A stretch of 38,411 nt of DNA from Lactobacillales bacterium (GCA_015059545.1 SVAG01000001.1:128970-167380); one strand, 5' to 3'. Numbered from the stretch's first letter, positions 23,675-32,161 are shown. Numbers and translations are program-made. Notes: a model not told the origin generated them from the sequence alone.

Positions 23675-24310
23675 ATGAATTTATATGAAAGAAATCAAAA
23701 ACAAAGAACATTTTTTAATGAAAAAATAGATTCTTATGATGATGTACATAGTACATACATGGAAACTAAAAAAACATTAGCAGATAGTTTAGATAAGGAT
23801 GTAAAAAGAATATTGGATTTAGGAGCAGGAACAGGCCTTGAATTAATTCATTTATTTGAATTATATCCAAATGTTGAAGTGACAGTCATAGATATTACAG
23901 AAAACATGCTTGAAGAATTGAAGAAAAGAAGTTTTGCAAGTAATGTAACTACTATATGTGGAGATTTCTTCGAAGTTGAATTTGGTGAAAATTATGATGC
24001 AGTTATATCTACATCAGCACTTCATCATTTCAAAAAAGAAGAAAAAATAAAATTATATAAAAAAGTATATGATTGTTTAAAAGAAAATGGTCAATTTATT
24101 AATTGTGATAAAATAGCTTTAACACAAGAAATTGAAGACGGGCAATTATATGAATTAGAAAATAATATAGAAAATCATAAACATATTGATACACCACTTA
24201 CAATAGAACATGAAATAGAAGTATTAAAAGAAGTTGGTTTTCAAAATATTACAACAAGTAATGTTGATAAAGATGATTATAGTCTTATTAAAACTAGAAA
24301 AATAAAATAA
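23675..24310 (+). CDS. Class I SAM-dependent methyltransferase
   Basis: The 211-residue protein has motif I ILDLGAGTGLELIHL (about 46-60), the acidic end of strand 2 in VTVIDITENML, and motif IV YDAVISTSALHHF. It belongs to the broad Methyltransf_25/11 group; the substrate is not readable. ATG 23675 lies 8 bp after AGGGGG; the in-frame ATG at 23669 is too close. It overlaps nothing but directly follows the TetR stop, so co-expression under TetR control is likely; a small-molecule or drug-modifying role would fit, but is inference. Confidence 0.87.
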   Translation: MNLYERNQKQRTFFNEKIDSYDDVHSTYMETKKTLADSLDKDVKRILDLGAGTGLELIHLFELYPNVEVTVIDITENMLEELKKRSFASNVTTICGDFFEVEFGENYDAVISTSALHHFKKEEKIKLYKKVYDCLKENGQFINCDKIALTQEIEDGQLYELENNIENHKHIDTPLTIEHEIEVLKEVGFQNITTSNVDKDDYSLIKTRKIK

Positions 24311-24327
24311 TTTTGATAAAAAAAGAT

Positions 24328-24358
24328 AAAGTTAGTCAATTTGACTGACTTTTATTTT
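24328..24358 (+). terminator. Terminator after methyltransferase
   Basis: AAAGTTAGTCA / TGACTGACTTT (one G-T pair) with a 3-nt loop and TTTT-rich tail. Confidence 0.8.
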
Positions 24359-24427
24359 GGGTATAAACTTTTAATTCATTAAGAATAATATACATTTTAT
24401 GATATAATTAAAATAGGAAGTGAAAAA

Positions 24428-25165
24428 ATGTCAAAATGGGAAAATATATTAAATGAATTTATAAAAGAATATGAAAATGAAGAATATGTAATAGGTGCAG
24501 TACTTGGAGGAAGTTATGCAACAGGAAACAATACAGAAAAATCTGATATAGATATTCATATTATTACAAAAGAAATTGGTTGGAAAGAACGCGGAAATAA
24601 AATAATAGATGATGTAATGATTGAATATTTTATTAATCCTATTTCTGAAATATATAAATATATGGATGATGATCATAACAGAAGAAAAAGAATGTCTACA
24701 TCAAGTATGTTTGGATATGGAAAAATAATATTTGATAAAACAGGGGAAATACAAAAATTACAATCTAAAGCATTAGAATATTATGAAATGGAATTCTCAT
24801 CTCCAGAACCAATAGAAATAATGTTTAATAACTATATGTGTTGGGATCTAATGGATGAATTAAAAGATAAAATAAATAATAAAGAAAATATAGAGTTAAA
24901 TTACTATATGTTATTAAAAGAATTAATAAGTGCTTATTTTTATAAAAATAATATAGCAACAGTTCCATTTACAAAAATAGAAAAAATATTTAAAAATAAA
25001 AATTATAGAGAACAATATCATTTAAAAAATTTTCCAAATGAAGAATTTGTGAATTTAGTTATAAATTGTTTTGATAACAAAGATTATTTAAGTATTGAAA
25101 AATTATATGAATATGTTATAAAAGATTTTAAAATTTCTGACTTTTTATTAAGAACAGAATTATAG
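24428..25165 (+). CDS. Nucleotidyltransferase-fold protein (GGSxxxG...DxD)
   Basis: The 245-residue protein has the polymerase-beta-type motif LGGSYATGNNTEKSDIDIHII (about 27-47), giving GGS and the metal-binding SDID pair, with an alpha-helical C-terminal half. This layout is shared with aminoglycoside nucleotidyltransferases and with uncharacterised minimal NTases; the substrate is unknown. TATAAT with a TG extension at 24401-24408 and RBS GGAAG. It heads a run of nucleotide-related genes 10-15 bp apart. A role in antibiotic modification is possible, but no specific subtype motif was recognised. Confidence 0.75.
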   Translation: MSKWENILNEFIKEYENEEYVIGAVLGGSYATGNNTEKSDIDIHIITKEIGWKERGNKIIDDVMIEYFINPISEIYKYMDDDHNRRKRMSTSSMFGYGKIIFDKTGEIQKLQSKALEYYEMEFSSPEPIEIMFNNYMCWDLMDELKDKINNKENIELNYYMLLKELISAYFYKNNIATVPFTKIEKIFKNKNYREQYHLKNFPNEEFVNLVINCFDNKDYLSIEKLYEYVIKDFKISDFLLRTEL

Positions 25166-25175
25166 AGGTGATTAC

Positions 25176-25781
25176 ATGACTAATAAAGAAATAATAGAAA
25201 AAATAAAAAATTTAACAACACAAGAACAAAGAAATATAACTTATGAAGAATTAATTAAAATTATAGAACCGTTATCATCAGATGAAATTATAGAATTAAG
25301 TAATATAATAGGTTATCCTGTATTTACAAGACTATGTATGGGAGAATTAAAACATAGATTTGTTTTATTACAAGATGGAGCAGCTGCAATTATTGTAAAT
25401 GAAAAAAATCAAATATTATTACAAAGTAGATCAGATAGAGATAAATGGGGATTACCAGGTGGATGTCAAGAATTAGGAGAAACATTTGAAGAAACAGTTA
25501 TTAGAGAAGTAAAAGAAGAAACAAATTTAGATGTAAAAAAAGAAGACTTAATACTTGTTGATATAGTATCTGGTCCATCAAGAAGAAATGAATATCCAAA
25601 CGGAGATGTAGTTATAAATAATACTGTATTATATTGTATAAAAAAATACACAGGAGAATTAAAATGGAATAGTGAATCTAAAGAAATGAAATTTTTTGAT
25701 TTAGATAAACTACCAGAAAATCAACATGATCCAGATTTAATTGAAATATATATTAACAAATTAAACAAAAATAAAATGTAG
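25176..25781 (+). CDS. Nudix hydrolase
   Basis: The 201-residue protein has a complete Nudix box, GGCQELGETFEETVIREVKEET (G-x5-E-x7-REVKEE), so it should be a Mg-dependent pyrophosphohydrolase of a nucleoside-diphosphate-linked compound. Residues 1-55 form an extra helical segment not part of the core fold. DKWGLPGG upstream of the box is the typical entry. In contrast with the NrtR-like protein at 8589, all catalytic acids are intact. It is 15 bp before a HAD phosphatase and within a nucleotide-sanitising gene run. Confidence 0.9.
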   Translation: MTNKEIIEKIKNLTTQEQRNITYEELIKIIEPLSSDEIIELSNIIGYPVFTRLCMGELKHRFVLLQDGAAAIIVNEKNQILLQSRSDRDKWGLPGGCQELGETFEETVIREVKEETNLDVKKEDLILVDIVSGPSRRNEYPNGDVVINNTVLYCIKKYTGELKWNSESKEMKFFDLDKLPENQHDPDLIEIYINKLNKNKM

Positions 25782-25796
25782 TAGGAGGTATAAAAT

Positions 25797-26366
25797 ATGA
25801 AAAAAATAGCGCTTGATTTAGATGGTGTAGTATTCGATTCTGAAAATTTATATAGAGTATATACAGAAATGTATGATGTTGATAATTTTAAAAGTGATAA
25901 TTTAATTGATAATTCACCTCGTACATTTCAAAAAAGATATAGTTGGAATGAAGATGAATTTAAAAAATTTTATGATAAAAATGCTAAAGAAGTTTTATCA
26001 ACAGCAAATATTATGACAGGAGCAGACATTGTTTTAAAAAGACTAATGAATAATTTTGAAATAATTATAGTTACTGCTAGAAATGATGAAGAAGTATCAA
26101 TCGCAAAGGATAAATTAAATCAATTAGGATTATCTAGTATTAATATTTTTAATAATGAACATAGTAAAATACAAAGGTTAATAGATGAAAAATGTGATTA
26201 TATAATTGATGATGATGAAAATATTTGTAGACAAGCTTCTGAAAAAGGAATAAACAGTCTTTATTTTAAGAATGCAGCTTCAAATTTAGTAGATGATACA
26301 AATAACTTTAAAATAGTAAATAACTGGGGAGAAATCTATAAATTTTTAAAATTAAATAACAAATAG
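25797..26366 (+). CDS. HAD-family phosphatase
   Basis: The 189-residue HAD protein has motif I LDLDGVVFDS, motif II IIVTARN, a Lys in the SKIQRLID segment and motif IV IIDDDENIC, with a small helical cap. It resembles the 5'-nucleotidase-like protein at 8014 and may likewise act on mononucleotides. RBS AGGAGG. Its fixed position after a Nudix hydrolase suggests stepwise breakdown of a nucleoside diphosphate derivative (Nudix product to nucleoside), which is inference. Confidence 0.82.
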   Translation: MKKIALDLDGVVFDSENLYRVYTEMYDVDNFKSDNLIDNSPRTFQKRYSWNEDEFKKFYDKNAKEVLSTANIMTGADIVLKRLMNNFEIIIVTARNDEEVSIAKDKLNQLGLSSINIFNNEHSKIQRLIDEKCDYIIDDDENICRQASEKGINSLYFKNAASNLVDDTNNFKIVNNWGEIYKFLKLNNK

Positions 26367-26419
26367 TAAAAAAATAATACAAAATAGTTTTTATATAAAA
26401 TTTACTAGGAGGTTAAATA

Positions 26420-26956
26420 ATGAAAATTCTGATAGGTTCAAAAAATCCAGGGAAAATTCAAGGTGCAAAAGAAGCGTTTGAAAATTATTTTAGTGATTTT
26501 GATATTGAAGGTATTTCAGTTCCTTCTTTAGTGAGTGAAGAACCAGTAAATAATGAAATTTATGAAGGAGCTAGAAATCGTGTTAATAATTTAATAAAAT
26601 ATGCAAAAGAAAATAATATACAAGCAGAATATTTTTTAGGTGTAGAATCAGGAATTACTAATTTATTAGGTAAGTGGGTAATTATAAATATTGCTGTAAT
26701 AAAAGATAAAGATGGGTATGAAAGTTGGGGTACAAGTTCAGCCTTTCCTGTTCCAAATAAATATGTAGAAGAGATAATATCAACTGATTTAGGAAAAGTT
26801 ATGGATAATATATTTCAACAAAATGATTTAAGAAGCAGTAAAGGTGGTATACATTTTTTAACTGATGGTAGAATTAATAGAATTGATTTAACAAGAGAAT
26901 CTTTTATAATGGCATTAACTCAATATATAAATGAATTTTGGAATGATAAAGAATAA
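26420..26956 (+). CDS. Inosine/xanthosine triphosphatase (YjjX/DUF84)
   Basis: The 178-residue protein has IGSKNPGKIQGAKEAF at the N-terminus, PSLVSEEPVN..E..GARNRVNNL, the catalytic-region FLGVESGI and DRSSKGGIHFLTDGRI. These match the YjjX/DUF84 non-canonical purine NTP phosphatase family, which clears ITP/XTP and similar nucleotides. RBS AGGAGG with 6-bp spacing. It stands after the HAD gene with a 53-bp gap and is closed by a terminator at 26971. Specificity for ITP/XTP rather than other NTPs is by family only. Confidence 0.85.
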   Translation: MKILIGSKNPGKIQGAKEAFENYFSDFDIEGISVPSLVSEEPVNNEIYEGARNRVNNLIKYAKENNIQAEYFLGVESGITNLLGKWVIINIAVIKDKDGYESWGTSSAFPVPNKYVEEIISTDLGKVMDNIFQQNDLRSSKGGIHFLTDGRINRIDLTRESFIMALTQYINEFWNDKE

Positions 26957-26970
26957 TGATAATTTATAAT

Positions 26971-26997
26971 AAAGGCTCATAATGAGCTTTTTCTTTT
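26971..26997 (+). terminator. Terminator after YjjX-like gene
   Basis: AAAGGCTCA / TGAGCTTTT stem (one G-T pair), loop TAA, then TTCTTTT. Confidence 0.8.
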
Positions 26998-27031
26998 ATA
27001 TGATATAATAATATCAAGTGGGTGATAATAT

Positions 27032-27808
27032 ATGGAAGAATTAAAAGAAATGCTATTAGATAGATATACTGATTTTTGGTATGATATTTATAATATAGAA
27101 AAAGAAGAATTAAAAAGATTAAAAAAATATATTGATTATACTGAAAAAGAATTAAGACATTTTAATTCACTATCATATGATTATGATAGTATTGCATCAC
27201 TTTTTATGAATAAGCATCTAGATTATATGCAAGAAGCATATACATCGCTTTTATTAAAAAATTATAATGCATTTTCATGTGTTATGCGCATTATAATTGA
27301 AAATTATGTTTCATTCACTTTAATTAAAAAATATAAGAAAAAAGAGATACATAAAGATTGGTATTTATGGAGTTTTAATAAATTAGTTAATATAGTAGAT
27401 ACTGAACCATATCATACAAAAGTAAAAAAAGGATATGAAAAAATATGTGGATTATTAAATGTATCAAGTGATTATATAAATAATAAGCAATCTTATGGTT
27501 GGTTAAATAGAGTAGTAAAATTAAAAAATTATAGTTTTAAAAATGCATGTGAAATAGTAGACAAAGAAATATATAAAGACTTTTCATATTTAAGCGGATA
27601 TATTCACAATACTGATTTTTATGCAAAAACTAATTGGATAGATATGACTACTCTAACAAAATTTATATTTATTTTATATAGTTATAGTGAAAAAATGATA
27701 AAAACATATAATCATTATATTATAAGAAGAAAAGAATATAATGAATTAACTATTTTTTTATTAGAATCACTTAATAATTGCTGCGAATATAAAGAAATTG
27801 AGGTATAA
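27032..27808 (+). CDS. Uncharacterised DUF5677-like helical protein
   Basis: The 258-residue protein is mostly helical. The pattern SCVMRIIIENYVSF (RxxxE), with a later DFSYLSGYIHNTDF (S...H), resembles DUF5677, a family found in defence and mobile regions of unknown function; the match is by motif only. No signal or membrane segment. Extended -10 at about 27001-27009 (TGATATAAT) and RBS GGTGAT upstream. Its stop lies 2 bp before the likely start of the next HAD gene. Confidence 0.55.
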   Translation: MEELKEMLLDRYTDFWYDIYNIEKEELKRLKKYIDYTEKELRHFNSLSYDYDSIASLFMNKHLDYMQEAYTSLLLKNYNAFSCVMRIIIENYVSFTLIKKYKKKEIHKDWYLWSFNKLVNIVDTEPYHTKVKKGYEKICGLLNVSSDYINNKQSYGWLNRVVKLKNYSFKNACEIVDKEIYKDFSYLSGYIHNTDFYAKTNWIDMTTLTKFIFILYSYSEKMIKTYNHYIIRRKEYNELTIFLLESLNNCCEYKEIEV

Positions 27809-27810
27809 AA

Positions 27811-28473
27811 ATTATAAAAAGATTAATATTTGATGTTGATGGAACATTGATTACAGGTGTTGATTTTGTTTCATCTATAGAAAAAACTTTAAAAAGAATT
27901 AATTTATATTCACAAGAAAATATTGAAAAATTTTTAGAAGCAATAAGAACTTATGAAAGTAAATATAATAATTATAATGTTAATGATTATTTATATCATT
28001 TAGAAAAATATTTAGAAATTAAATTAAATACTGATTTCTTAGATATATTTTTTGATGAATTAAAACATTGTATTCCAAAAGAAAATATAAAATTAATTAA
28101 TACTATAAAAAAATTATCACAAAAATATGAACTTGTATTATTAACAAATTATTTTAAAAAATCTCAACTAAATAGATTAAACAATATGAAAATAGGAAAA
28201 TACTTTATAGAGTGTTATGGAGAAAATCTTATTAAACCAAATGAAATGTCCTATATTAAAGCATGTGGTAATAATAAACCAAATGAATGTATAATGATAG
28301 GAGATAATTTAAATTTAGATATTAAAAGTGCAAAAAAAGTAGGATTAAATACTATTTATGTTAATTCAAAAAATATATTAATTAATGAAGATATAACAAA
28401 AGTTAATAAAGTAGAAGACATTACAATCGAATTAATTAATATTATAGAAAATAAAGGTGATAAAAATGAATAA
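27811..28473 (+). CDS. HAD hydrolase with probable AUU start codon
   Basis: Motif I LIFDVDGTLIT lies at residues 5-15 only if translation begins upstream of the first standard start (TTG 27847, which would delete the nucleophile Asp). An in-frame TGA at 27799 limits the start to 27802 onward, and ATT 27811 sits 6 bp after GAGGT, giving a start like that of infC; ATA 27814 is the alternative. Motif II LLTNY, a Lys in KPNEMSYIKA, and motif IV IMIGDNLNLDI follow. The 220-residue enzyme is a phosphoglycolate-phosphatase-like HAD. A sequencing change of ATG to ATT cannot be excluded. Overlaps the next gene by 8 bp. Confidence 0.75.
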   Translation: MIKRLIFDVDGTLITGVDFVSSIEKTLKRINLYSQENIEKFLEAIRTYESKYNNYNVNDYLYHLEKYLEIKLNTDFLDIFFDELKHCIPKENIKLINTIKKLSQKYELVLLTNYFKKSQLNRLNNMKIGKYFIECYGENLIKPNEMSYIKACGNNKPNECIMIGDNLNLDIKSAKKVGLNTIYVNSKNILINEDITKVNKVEDITIELINIIENKGDKNE

Positions 28474-29248
28474 AGAATATTTAGAATTTGCCATTGAAAT
28501 TGCAAAAAAAGCTGGAGAAATAATGATTAAATATTTTACTGAAGATAATGGTGCTAACTATAAATATGATCAAACGATAGTAACAAAAGCTGATACTGAA
28601 ATAAATGAATATTTAATTAATAAAGTAAAAGAAAAATATCCCACTCATAGTGTAGATGGAGAAGAAAAACAGTTTGGAAAAAGTAATTATGTATGGATAT
28701 GTGATCCAGTAGATGGAACAGCTATGTATGCTAGACATATACCTACAGCTGTTTTTTCACTTGCTTTAGCAATTGATGGAGAGCCAATTGTAGGTGTAGT
28801 TTATGATATTTTTACTAATTCTTTATATACTGCAATTAAAGGAGAAGGAGCATATAAAAATGGTAAATTAATAAAAGTTAATAATATTGAACTAAATGAT
28901 AAAAGAAGTGTAGCACAATATGATATGTGGCCAGCATCAGAGTATAATATATTTGATGCAATAAAAAAATTAGGTGAAAAAACTTACTTTGTTAGTATAG
29001 GAAGTATAATTAGAGCTAGTATGTGTGTAGCTAATGGTGATTTCACAGTAGCAATCTTTCCAGGAACTAAACATAAGAATTGTGATATAGCGGCTGTAAA
29101 AGTAATAGTGGAAGAAGCTGGTGGAAAAGTCACTGATTTATTTGGTAAAGAGCAAAGATATGATAAGGATATCAATGGTGCTATTATAAGTAATGGCGTA
29201 GTTCATCAAGAAGTAATAGATACGATTAATAAATATTTGAAAGACTAA
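28466..29248 (+). CDS. Inositol-monophosphatase-family phosphatase
   Basis: The 260-residue protein has GEEKQFGK (metal-binding Glu), CDPVDGTAMYA (DPVDGT, the family's main motif) and the later HKNCDIAAVKVIVEEAGG, together the Li-sensitive phosphatase superfamily. Members act on inositol phosphates, 3'-phosphoadenosine 5'-phosphate (CysQ), fructose bisphosphate or NADP. Given the nucleotide genes around it, CysQ- or NADP-phosphatase-like activity is a guess. ATG 28466 lies 5 bp after AAGGTGA; GTG 28457 overlaps it. Coupled to the HAD gene by an 8-bp overlap. Confidence 0.82.
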   Translation: MNKEYLEFAIEIAKKAGEIMIKYFTEDNGANYKYDQTIVTKADTEINEYLINKVKEKYPTHSVDGEEKQFGKSNYVWICDPVDGTAMYARHIPTAVFSLALAIDGEPIVGVVYDIFTNSLYTAIKGEGAYKNGKLIKVNNIELNDKRSVAQYDMWPASEYNIFDAIKKLGEKTYFVSIGSIIRASMCVANGDFTVAIFPGTKHKNCDIAAVKVIVEEAGGKVTDLFGKEQRYDKDINGAIISNGVVHQEVIDTINKYLKD

Positions 29249-29267
29249 AAGGAAATATACAAAAACT

Positions 29268-29291
29268 AATTTATATGTTATAATATAAATT
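29268..29291. promoter_or_regulatory. Palindrome over extended -10
   Basis: AATTTATAT-GTTATA-ATATAAATT: perfect 9-bp arms centred on the TGTTATAAT element (29276-29284) of the PH-domain gene; a possible operator. Confidence 0.5.
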
Positions 29292-29320
29292 ATAAAAAAC
29301 GAAGATAATGAGGTGTTTAT

Positions 29321-29755
29321 ATGAGTATAGTATATGATAAAGTAAAAGAATTCAAAAAGAAATATCCAATGACAGTAGCATGGAGACTAAAAAGTCATTC
29401 AAAGATAATAGATTTACATTTGAATCCAGGAGAAGAAGTAAAATATGTATTTGCTTGTCAAAAAAACAATAATCCTGTAGATATTATTACAACATATGTT
29501 GTAGCTCTTACAAATAAAAGAATTTTATTAGGACAAAAAAGATTAATATTTGGATACTTTTTTACAGCTATAACTCCAGATATGTTTAATGATTTACAAG
29601 TGAAAATGGGTGTTATTTGGGGAAAGATAGAAGTAGACACTGTAAAAGAAACAGTTTATTTATCAAACATACAACGCGATGCATTAGATGAAATTGAAAC
29701 AAATATTACAGAATATATGATGGAAGAAAAACAAAAATATCGAAGAAAGCAATAA
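29321..29755 (+). CDS. PH-like (bacterial PH) domain protein
   Basis: The 144-residue protein has the bacterial PH layout: LHLNPGEEVKYVFACQ, VALTNKRILLGQKRLIFGYFFTAITPDMFNDL and IEVDTVKETVYLSNIQRDALDEIETNI, i.e. a seven-strand barrel and a C-terminal helix (PF08000-like). The TxKRILL/GQKR strand is typical. No membrane segment. Function unknown; these proteins are often membrane-associated or stress-linked. RBS GAGGTG; closed by a hairpin terminator overlapping the stop. Confidence 0.7.
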   Translation: MSIVYDKVKEFKKKYPMTVAWRLKSHSKIIDLHLNPGEEVKYVFACQKNNNPVDIITTYVVALTNKRILLGQKRLIFGYFFTAITPDMFNDLQVKMGVIWGKIEVDTVKETVYLSNIQRDALDEIETNITEYMMEEKQKYRRKQ

Positions 29756-29768
29756 TGCTTTTTTTTTA
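29746..29768 (+). terminator. Terminator after PH-domain gene
   Basis: AAAGCA / TGCTTT with loop ATAA and eight or more Ts; the loop carries the stop codon. Confidence 0.8.
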
Positions 29769-29832
29769 GGTATTTATTTTTTGATAAATTAATGATATAA
29801 TGATTAGTAGAATAAGAAGGGATGATATAATT

Positions 29833-30519
29833 ATGAGTATTGAAGTTATATCTGGAAGTGAAAAACTAACTGGAGAAAAAATTAGATATATTAATTATGG
29901 TGGAGAAAAATATTTTATTTATTCTTTAAAAGAACATGATGAAGATGGATATGAAAAACTATATATGAATAAAATTACTAATGGTGAAGAAGATATTATT
30001 AGTGATTTAGATTGGGAAGAATTAAAAAAAGTTATTCCAAGTATTGTAAAACAAATTAAAACAAATAATATATTTGATTTTGAAGATTTAGAAATATCAG
30101 AAGTAGAAAGAATTAATTTAAATTATTCTAAACCATTTAAATTAAAGATAGATATTGTTAAATCTATAAAAAAAGAAGAAGTAAAAATAGAAAAAATGGA
30201 AGAAGAATTACAAGAATTAATAAGCGGAATATCTAAACAAGCAAATGATTCAGTAGATGATTTAGATGCTTTTTTAAATAATTATGAAGAAGAATTAAAT
30301 AAATATGAAGAAGAATTAAATAAAGTAGAAGTTCCAATAAGACCTGATATTGAACAAACAAATATACAAGATATAAATGAAATTGATAAGTTAAAAGAAT
30401 TATTAGAACAAGAAATAAACAATAAAGAAGAATTATCTAGAAAAGTAGAAGAATTAGAATCTGAATTAAATAGATATAAAGATAAATTAGAAAGAATAAA
30501 AATTATGCTAGAAGCATAA
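29833..30519 (+). CDS. DUF1292-like protein with long coiled coil
   Basis: The 228-residue protein has an N-terminal small beta domain (residues 1-60: SIEVISGSEKLTGEKIRYIN, EKYFIYSLKEHDEDGYEKLYMNKI) reminiscent of DUF1292, then charged helices and coiled coils (about 125-228), with a tandem NNYEEELNKYEEELNKVE duplication near 155-175. ATG 29833 is preferred because the upstream ATG at 29800 sits in the -10 sequence. The RBS is AAGGG 11 bp upstream, rather far. Function unknown. The terminator overlaps the stop. Confidence 0.6.
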   Translation: MSIEVISGSEKLTGEKIRYINYGGEKYFIYSLKEHDEDGYEKLYMNKITNGEEDIISDLDWEELKKVIPSIVKQIKTNNIFDFEDLEISEVERINLNYSKPFKLKIDIVKSIKKEEVKIEKMEEELQELISGISKQANDSVDDLDAFLNNYEEELNKYEEELNKVEVPIRPDIEQTNIQDINEIDKLKELLEQEINNKEELSRKVEELESELNRYKDKLERIKIMLEA

Positions 30520-30526
30520 TTTTTTT
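30499..30526 (+). terminator. Terminator over the DUF1292-like stop
   Basis: AAAATTATGC / GCATAATTTT with loop TAGAA, followed by Ts; the stem contains the last codons and stop. Confidence 0.8.
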
Positions 30527-30559
30527 ATATACAAATATAATTAAATGAGGCGGATATAT

Positions 30560-31465
30560 ATGAAAAATGCCCTAAATTATTATTATAATTTAAATCCAAA
30601 TAATATATATAAGAAAGATAATATGTATAAATTTGAACATGATAATGAATATTATACATTACTTGATATAACAAATAATAATAAAAATTTAAATGATATA
30701 TATAATATGACTATAGAATTAAATAGAAAAGGAATATATACCCATCAAATTATTTTAAATAGTCAAAATAGTATTGAAACATATATAAATAATAATAAGT
30801 ATGTATTATTAAAAACATATGGAAAAATGGATGAAACAATTAAAATAGAAGATATAATTAATTTTTCTATAATTACATCAAATTTAAATTTATCAACAAA
30901 AATAAAAAAAGATAATTGGTATCAATTATGGATAAATAAGATGGATTATTTTGAATATCAAATAAGTCAATTTGGTAAAAAATATCCCTTATTAACAGAA
31001 AGTTTTAGTTATTTTGAAGGCATAACAGAAACAGGTATTTCTTTACTAGTATTTGAAAAGGTAGAAGATAATTCTTTATGCATAAGTCATAATAGAATAA
31101 AAACTAAAGATACATTATTTGATTTTTACAATCCATTTAATTTTATAATTGATGTAAAAATAAGAGATGTAGCAGAATATATAAAAGATTTCTTAAAGAA
31201 AGAAGATCCATCTTTTTTGATAGAACAATATTTAAAAAATATTAAATTAACTGATACAGAATATAAATTGTTTTTTATAAGATTATTATATCCTTCTTTT
31301 TACTTTGATACATATGAAGATATAATAGATGGAAAAATAGAAGAGACAGAAATAAACAAAATAATAGAAAGAATAAATGTTTATAAAAAAATAATTAAAC
31401 AAACATATCAGTATATACAAAGTGTTAGTACATTAAATGAGATAGAATGGATAAAAAAAATGTAA
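30560..31465 (+). CDS. YutH-like (CotS/kinase-like) protein
   Basis: The 301-residue protein resembles spore-associated YutH of Bacillus, a kinase-like fold. Similar points are the early KYVLLKTYGKMD strand, WYQLWINKMDYFEYQI helix, YPLLTESFSYFEGITETGISLL, CISHNRI, and the C-terminal FYNPFNFIIDVKIRDVAEYIK in the place of the YutH DWVxDxRxRDLAEWIR motif. Its kinase-type residues are weak, so it may be inactive. ATG 30560 is chosen for GAGGCGG 5-9 bp upstream. A converging palindromic terminator follows. YutH is a coat-associated protein in Bacillus; here its role is inferred only by similarity. Confidence 0.5.
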   Translation: MKNALNYYYNLNPNNIYKKDNMYKFEHDNEYYTLLDITNNNKNLNDIYNMTIELNRKGIYTHQIILNSQNSIETYINNNKYVLLKTYGKMDETIKIEDIINFSIITSNLNLSTKIKKDNWYQLWINKMDYFEYQISQFGKKYPLLTESFSYFEGITETGISLLVFEKVEDNSLCISHNRIKTKDTLFDFYNPFNFIIDVKIRDVAEYIKDFLKKEDPSFLIEQYLKNIKLTDTEYKLFFIRLLYPSFYFDTYEDIIDGKIEETEINKIIERINVYKKIIKQTYQYIQSVSTLNEIEWIKKM

Positions 31466-31479
31466 TTTAAATTACATTT
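31458..31479. terminator. Perfect 22-bp palindrome between converging genes
   Basis: AAATGTAATTT / AAATTACATTT with no spare bases, covering both stop codons; a bidirectional terminator with A-rich/T-rich flanks. Confidence 0.75.
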
Positions 31480-31697
31480 ATTACTTCTTTAATACTAGGT
31501 ATTTCTTCTCTTATAGCTGCTTCAATTCCATCTTTTAATGTTAAATCAAGCATTTCACAATTAGAACAAGCACCCATCATTTTTATATATACTGTATCAT
31601 CTTCATATTTTATAAATTCAATATTACCACCATCATTAATAAGAAATGGTCTTAAATTATCGATAATATCAATTATTTTGTTTTCAATCTCTTTCAT
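31467..31697 (-). CDS. NifU C-terminal-domain Fe-S scaffold protein
   Basis: The 76-residue protein is a stand-alone NifU_N-terminal-free domain: RPFLINDGGNIEFI at the N-terminal half and GACSNCEMLDLTLKDGIEAAIREEIPSIKEV with the CxxC pair (CSNC) that holds a [4Fe-4S] cluster. It likely passes clusters to target proteins, like YutI of Bacillus. GGTGAT precedes ATG at 31697 by 4 bp, so this is chosen over the TTG at 31700. In Bacilli yutI stands next to yutH; here the YutH-like gene is its neighbour, which supports both calls. Confidence 0.88.
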   Translation of the reverse strand: MKEIENKIIDIIDNLRPFLINDGGNIEFIKYEDDTVYIKMMGACSNCEMLDLTLKDGIEAAIREEIPSIKEVINVI

Positions 31698-31765
31698 CAA
31701 ATCACCGACTATTATTATAGTATATTTAATTGAAATAGTAAACCCTTTTTATTTGACAATTTTTG

Positions 31766-31774
31766 TGTTATAAT
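31766..31774 (+). promoter_or_regulatory. Extended -10 promoter TGTTATAAT
   Basis: Nine-base element 18 bp upstream of ATG 31793 of the S1 protein, with RBS GAGGTG between. Confidence 0.6.
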
Positions 31775-31792
31775 GAATAAAGAGGTGTTTTT

Positions 31793-32161
31793 ATGAAAAA
31801 TGAAAACAATGTAGTAAAAGGTGTAGTAACCGGTATAGAATCATATGGTATTTTTGTAAAAATAGATGATGATAAAAGCGGTCTTATACACATATCCGAA
31901 ATATCAAGTAAATTTGTTAGAAACCCAGCTGATTTTGCTAATATAGGTGAAGAAATTAATGTCGAAGTTATTGGAAATAACGATGATGGAAATTTAAAAT
32001 TAAGTATAAAAAATATAACTGAACAAAAAAAACAAGAAAAAAAGAGAAGAAAAATAATAGAAACAAGCTTAGGATTTAAGACTTTAAACTATAAATTACC
32101 TTTGTGGATAGAAGAAAATTTAAAAAATCACAAAAATAATTCAATTTCTATTGACAAATAA
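31793..32161 (+). CDS. S1-domain RNA-binding protein (CvfD/YugI/GSP13-like)
   Basis: The 122-residue protein has an S1 domain in residues 5-75 (VVKGVVTGIESYGIFVKID, GLIHISEIS, VEVIGNN, LKLSIK) and the C-terminal tail LGFKTLNYKLPLWIEENL characteristic of general stress protein 13/YugI/CvfD. Such proteins bind RNA or ribosomes and affect translation and stress. Its 3' end contains the -35 box of the following tRNA operon promoter. Confidence 0.85.
   Translation: MKNENNVVKGVVTGIESYGIFVKIDDDKSGLIHISEISSKFVRNPADFANIGEEINVEVIGNNDDGNLKLSIKNITEQKKQEKKRRKIIETSLGFKTLNYKLPLWIEENLKNHKNNSISIDK

Noticed and set aside
27847-28473. TTG 27847 as the start of the HAD gene.
   Set aside because: It removes the catalytic DVDGT motif, which is clearly encoded just upstream in the same frame.
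31753-31774. TTGACA upstream of the TGTTATAAT at 31766 as a full promoter.
   Set aside because: The spacing to TATAAT is only 10 bp; I kept the extended -10 alone.
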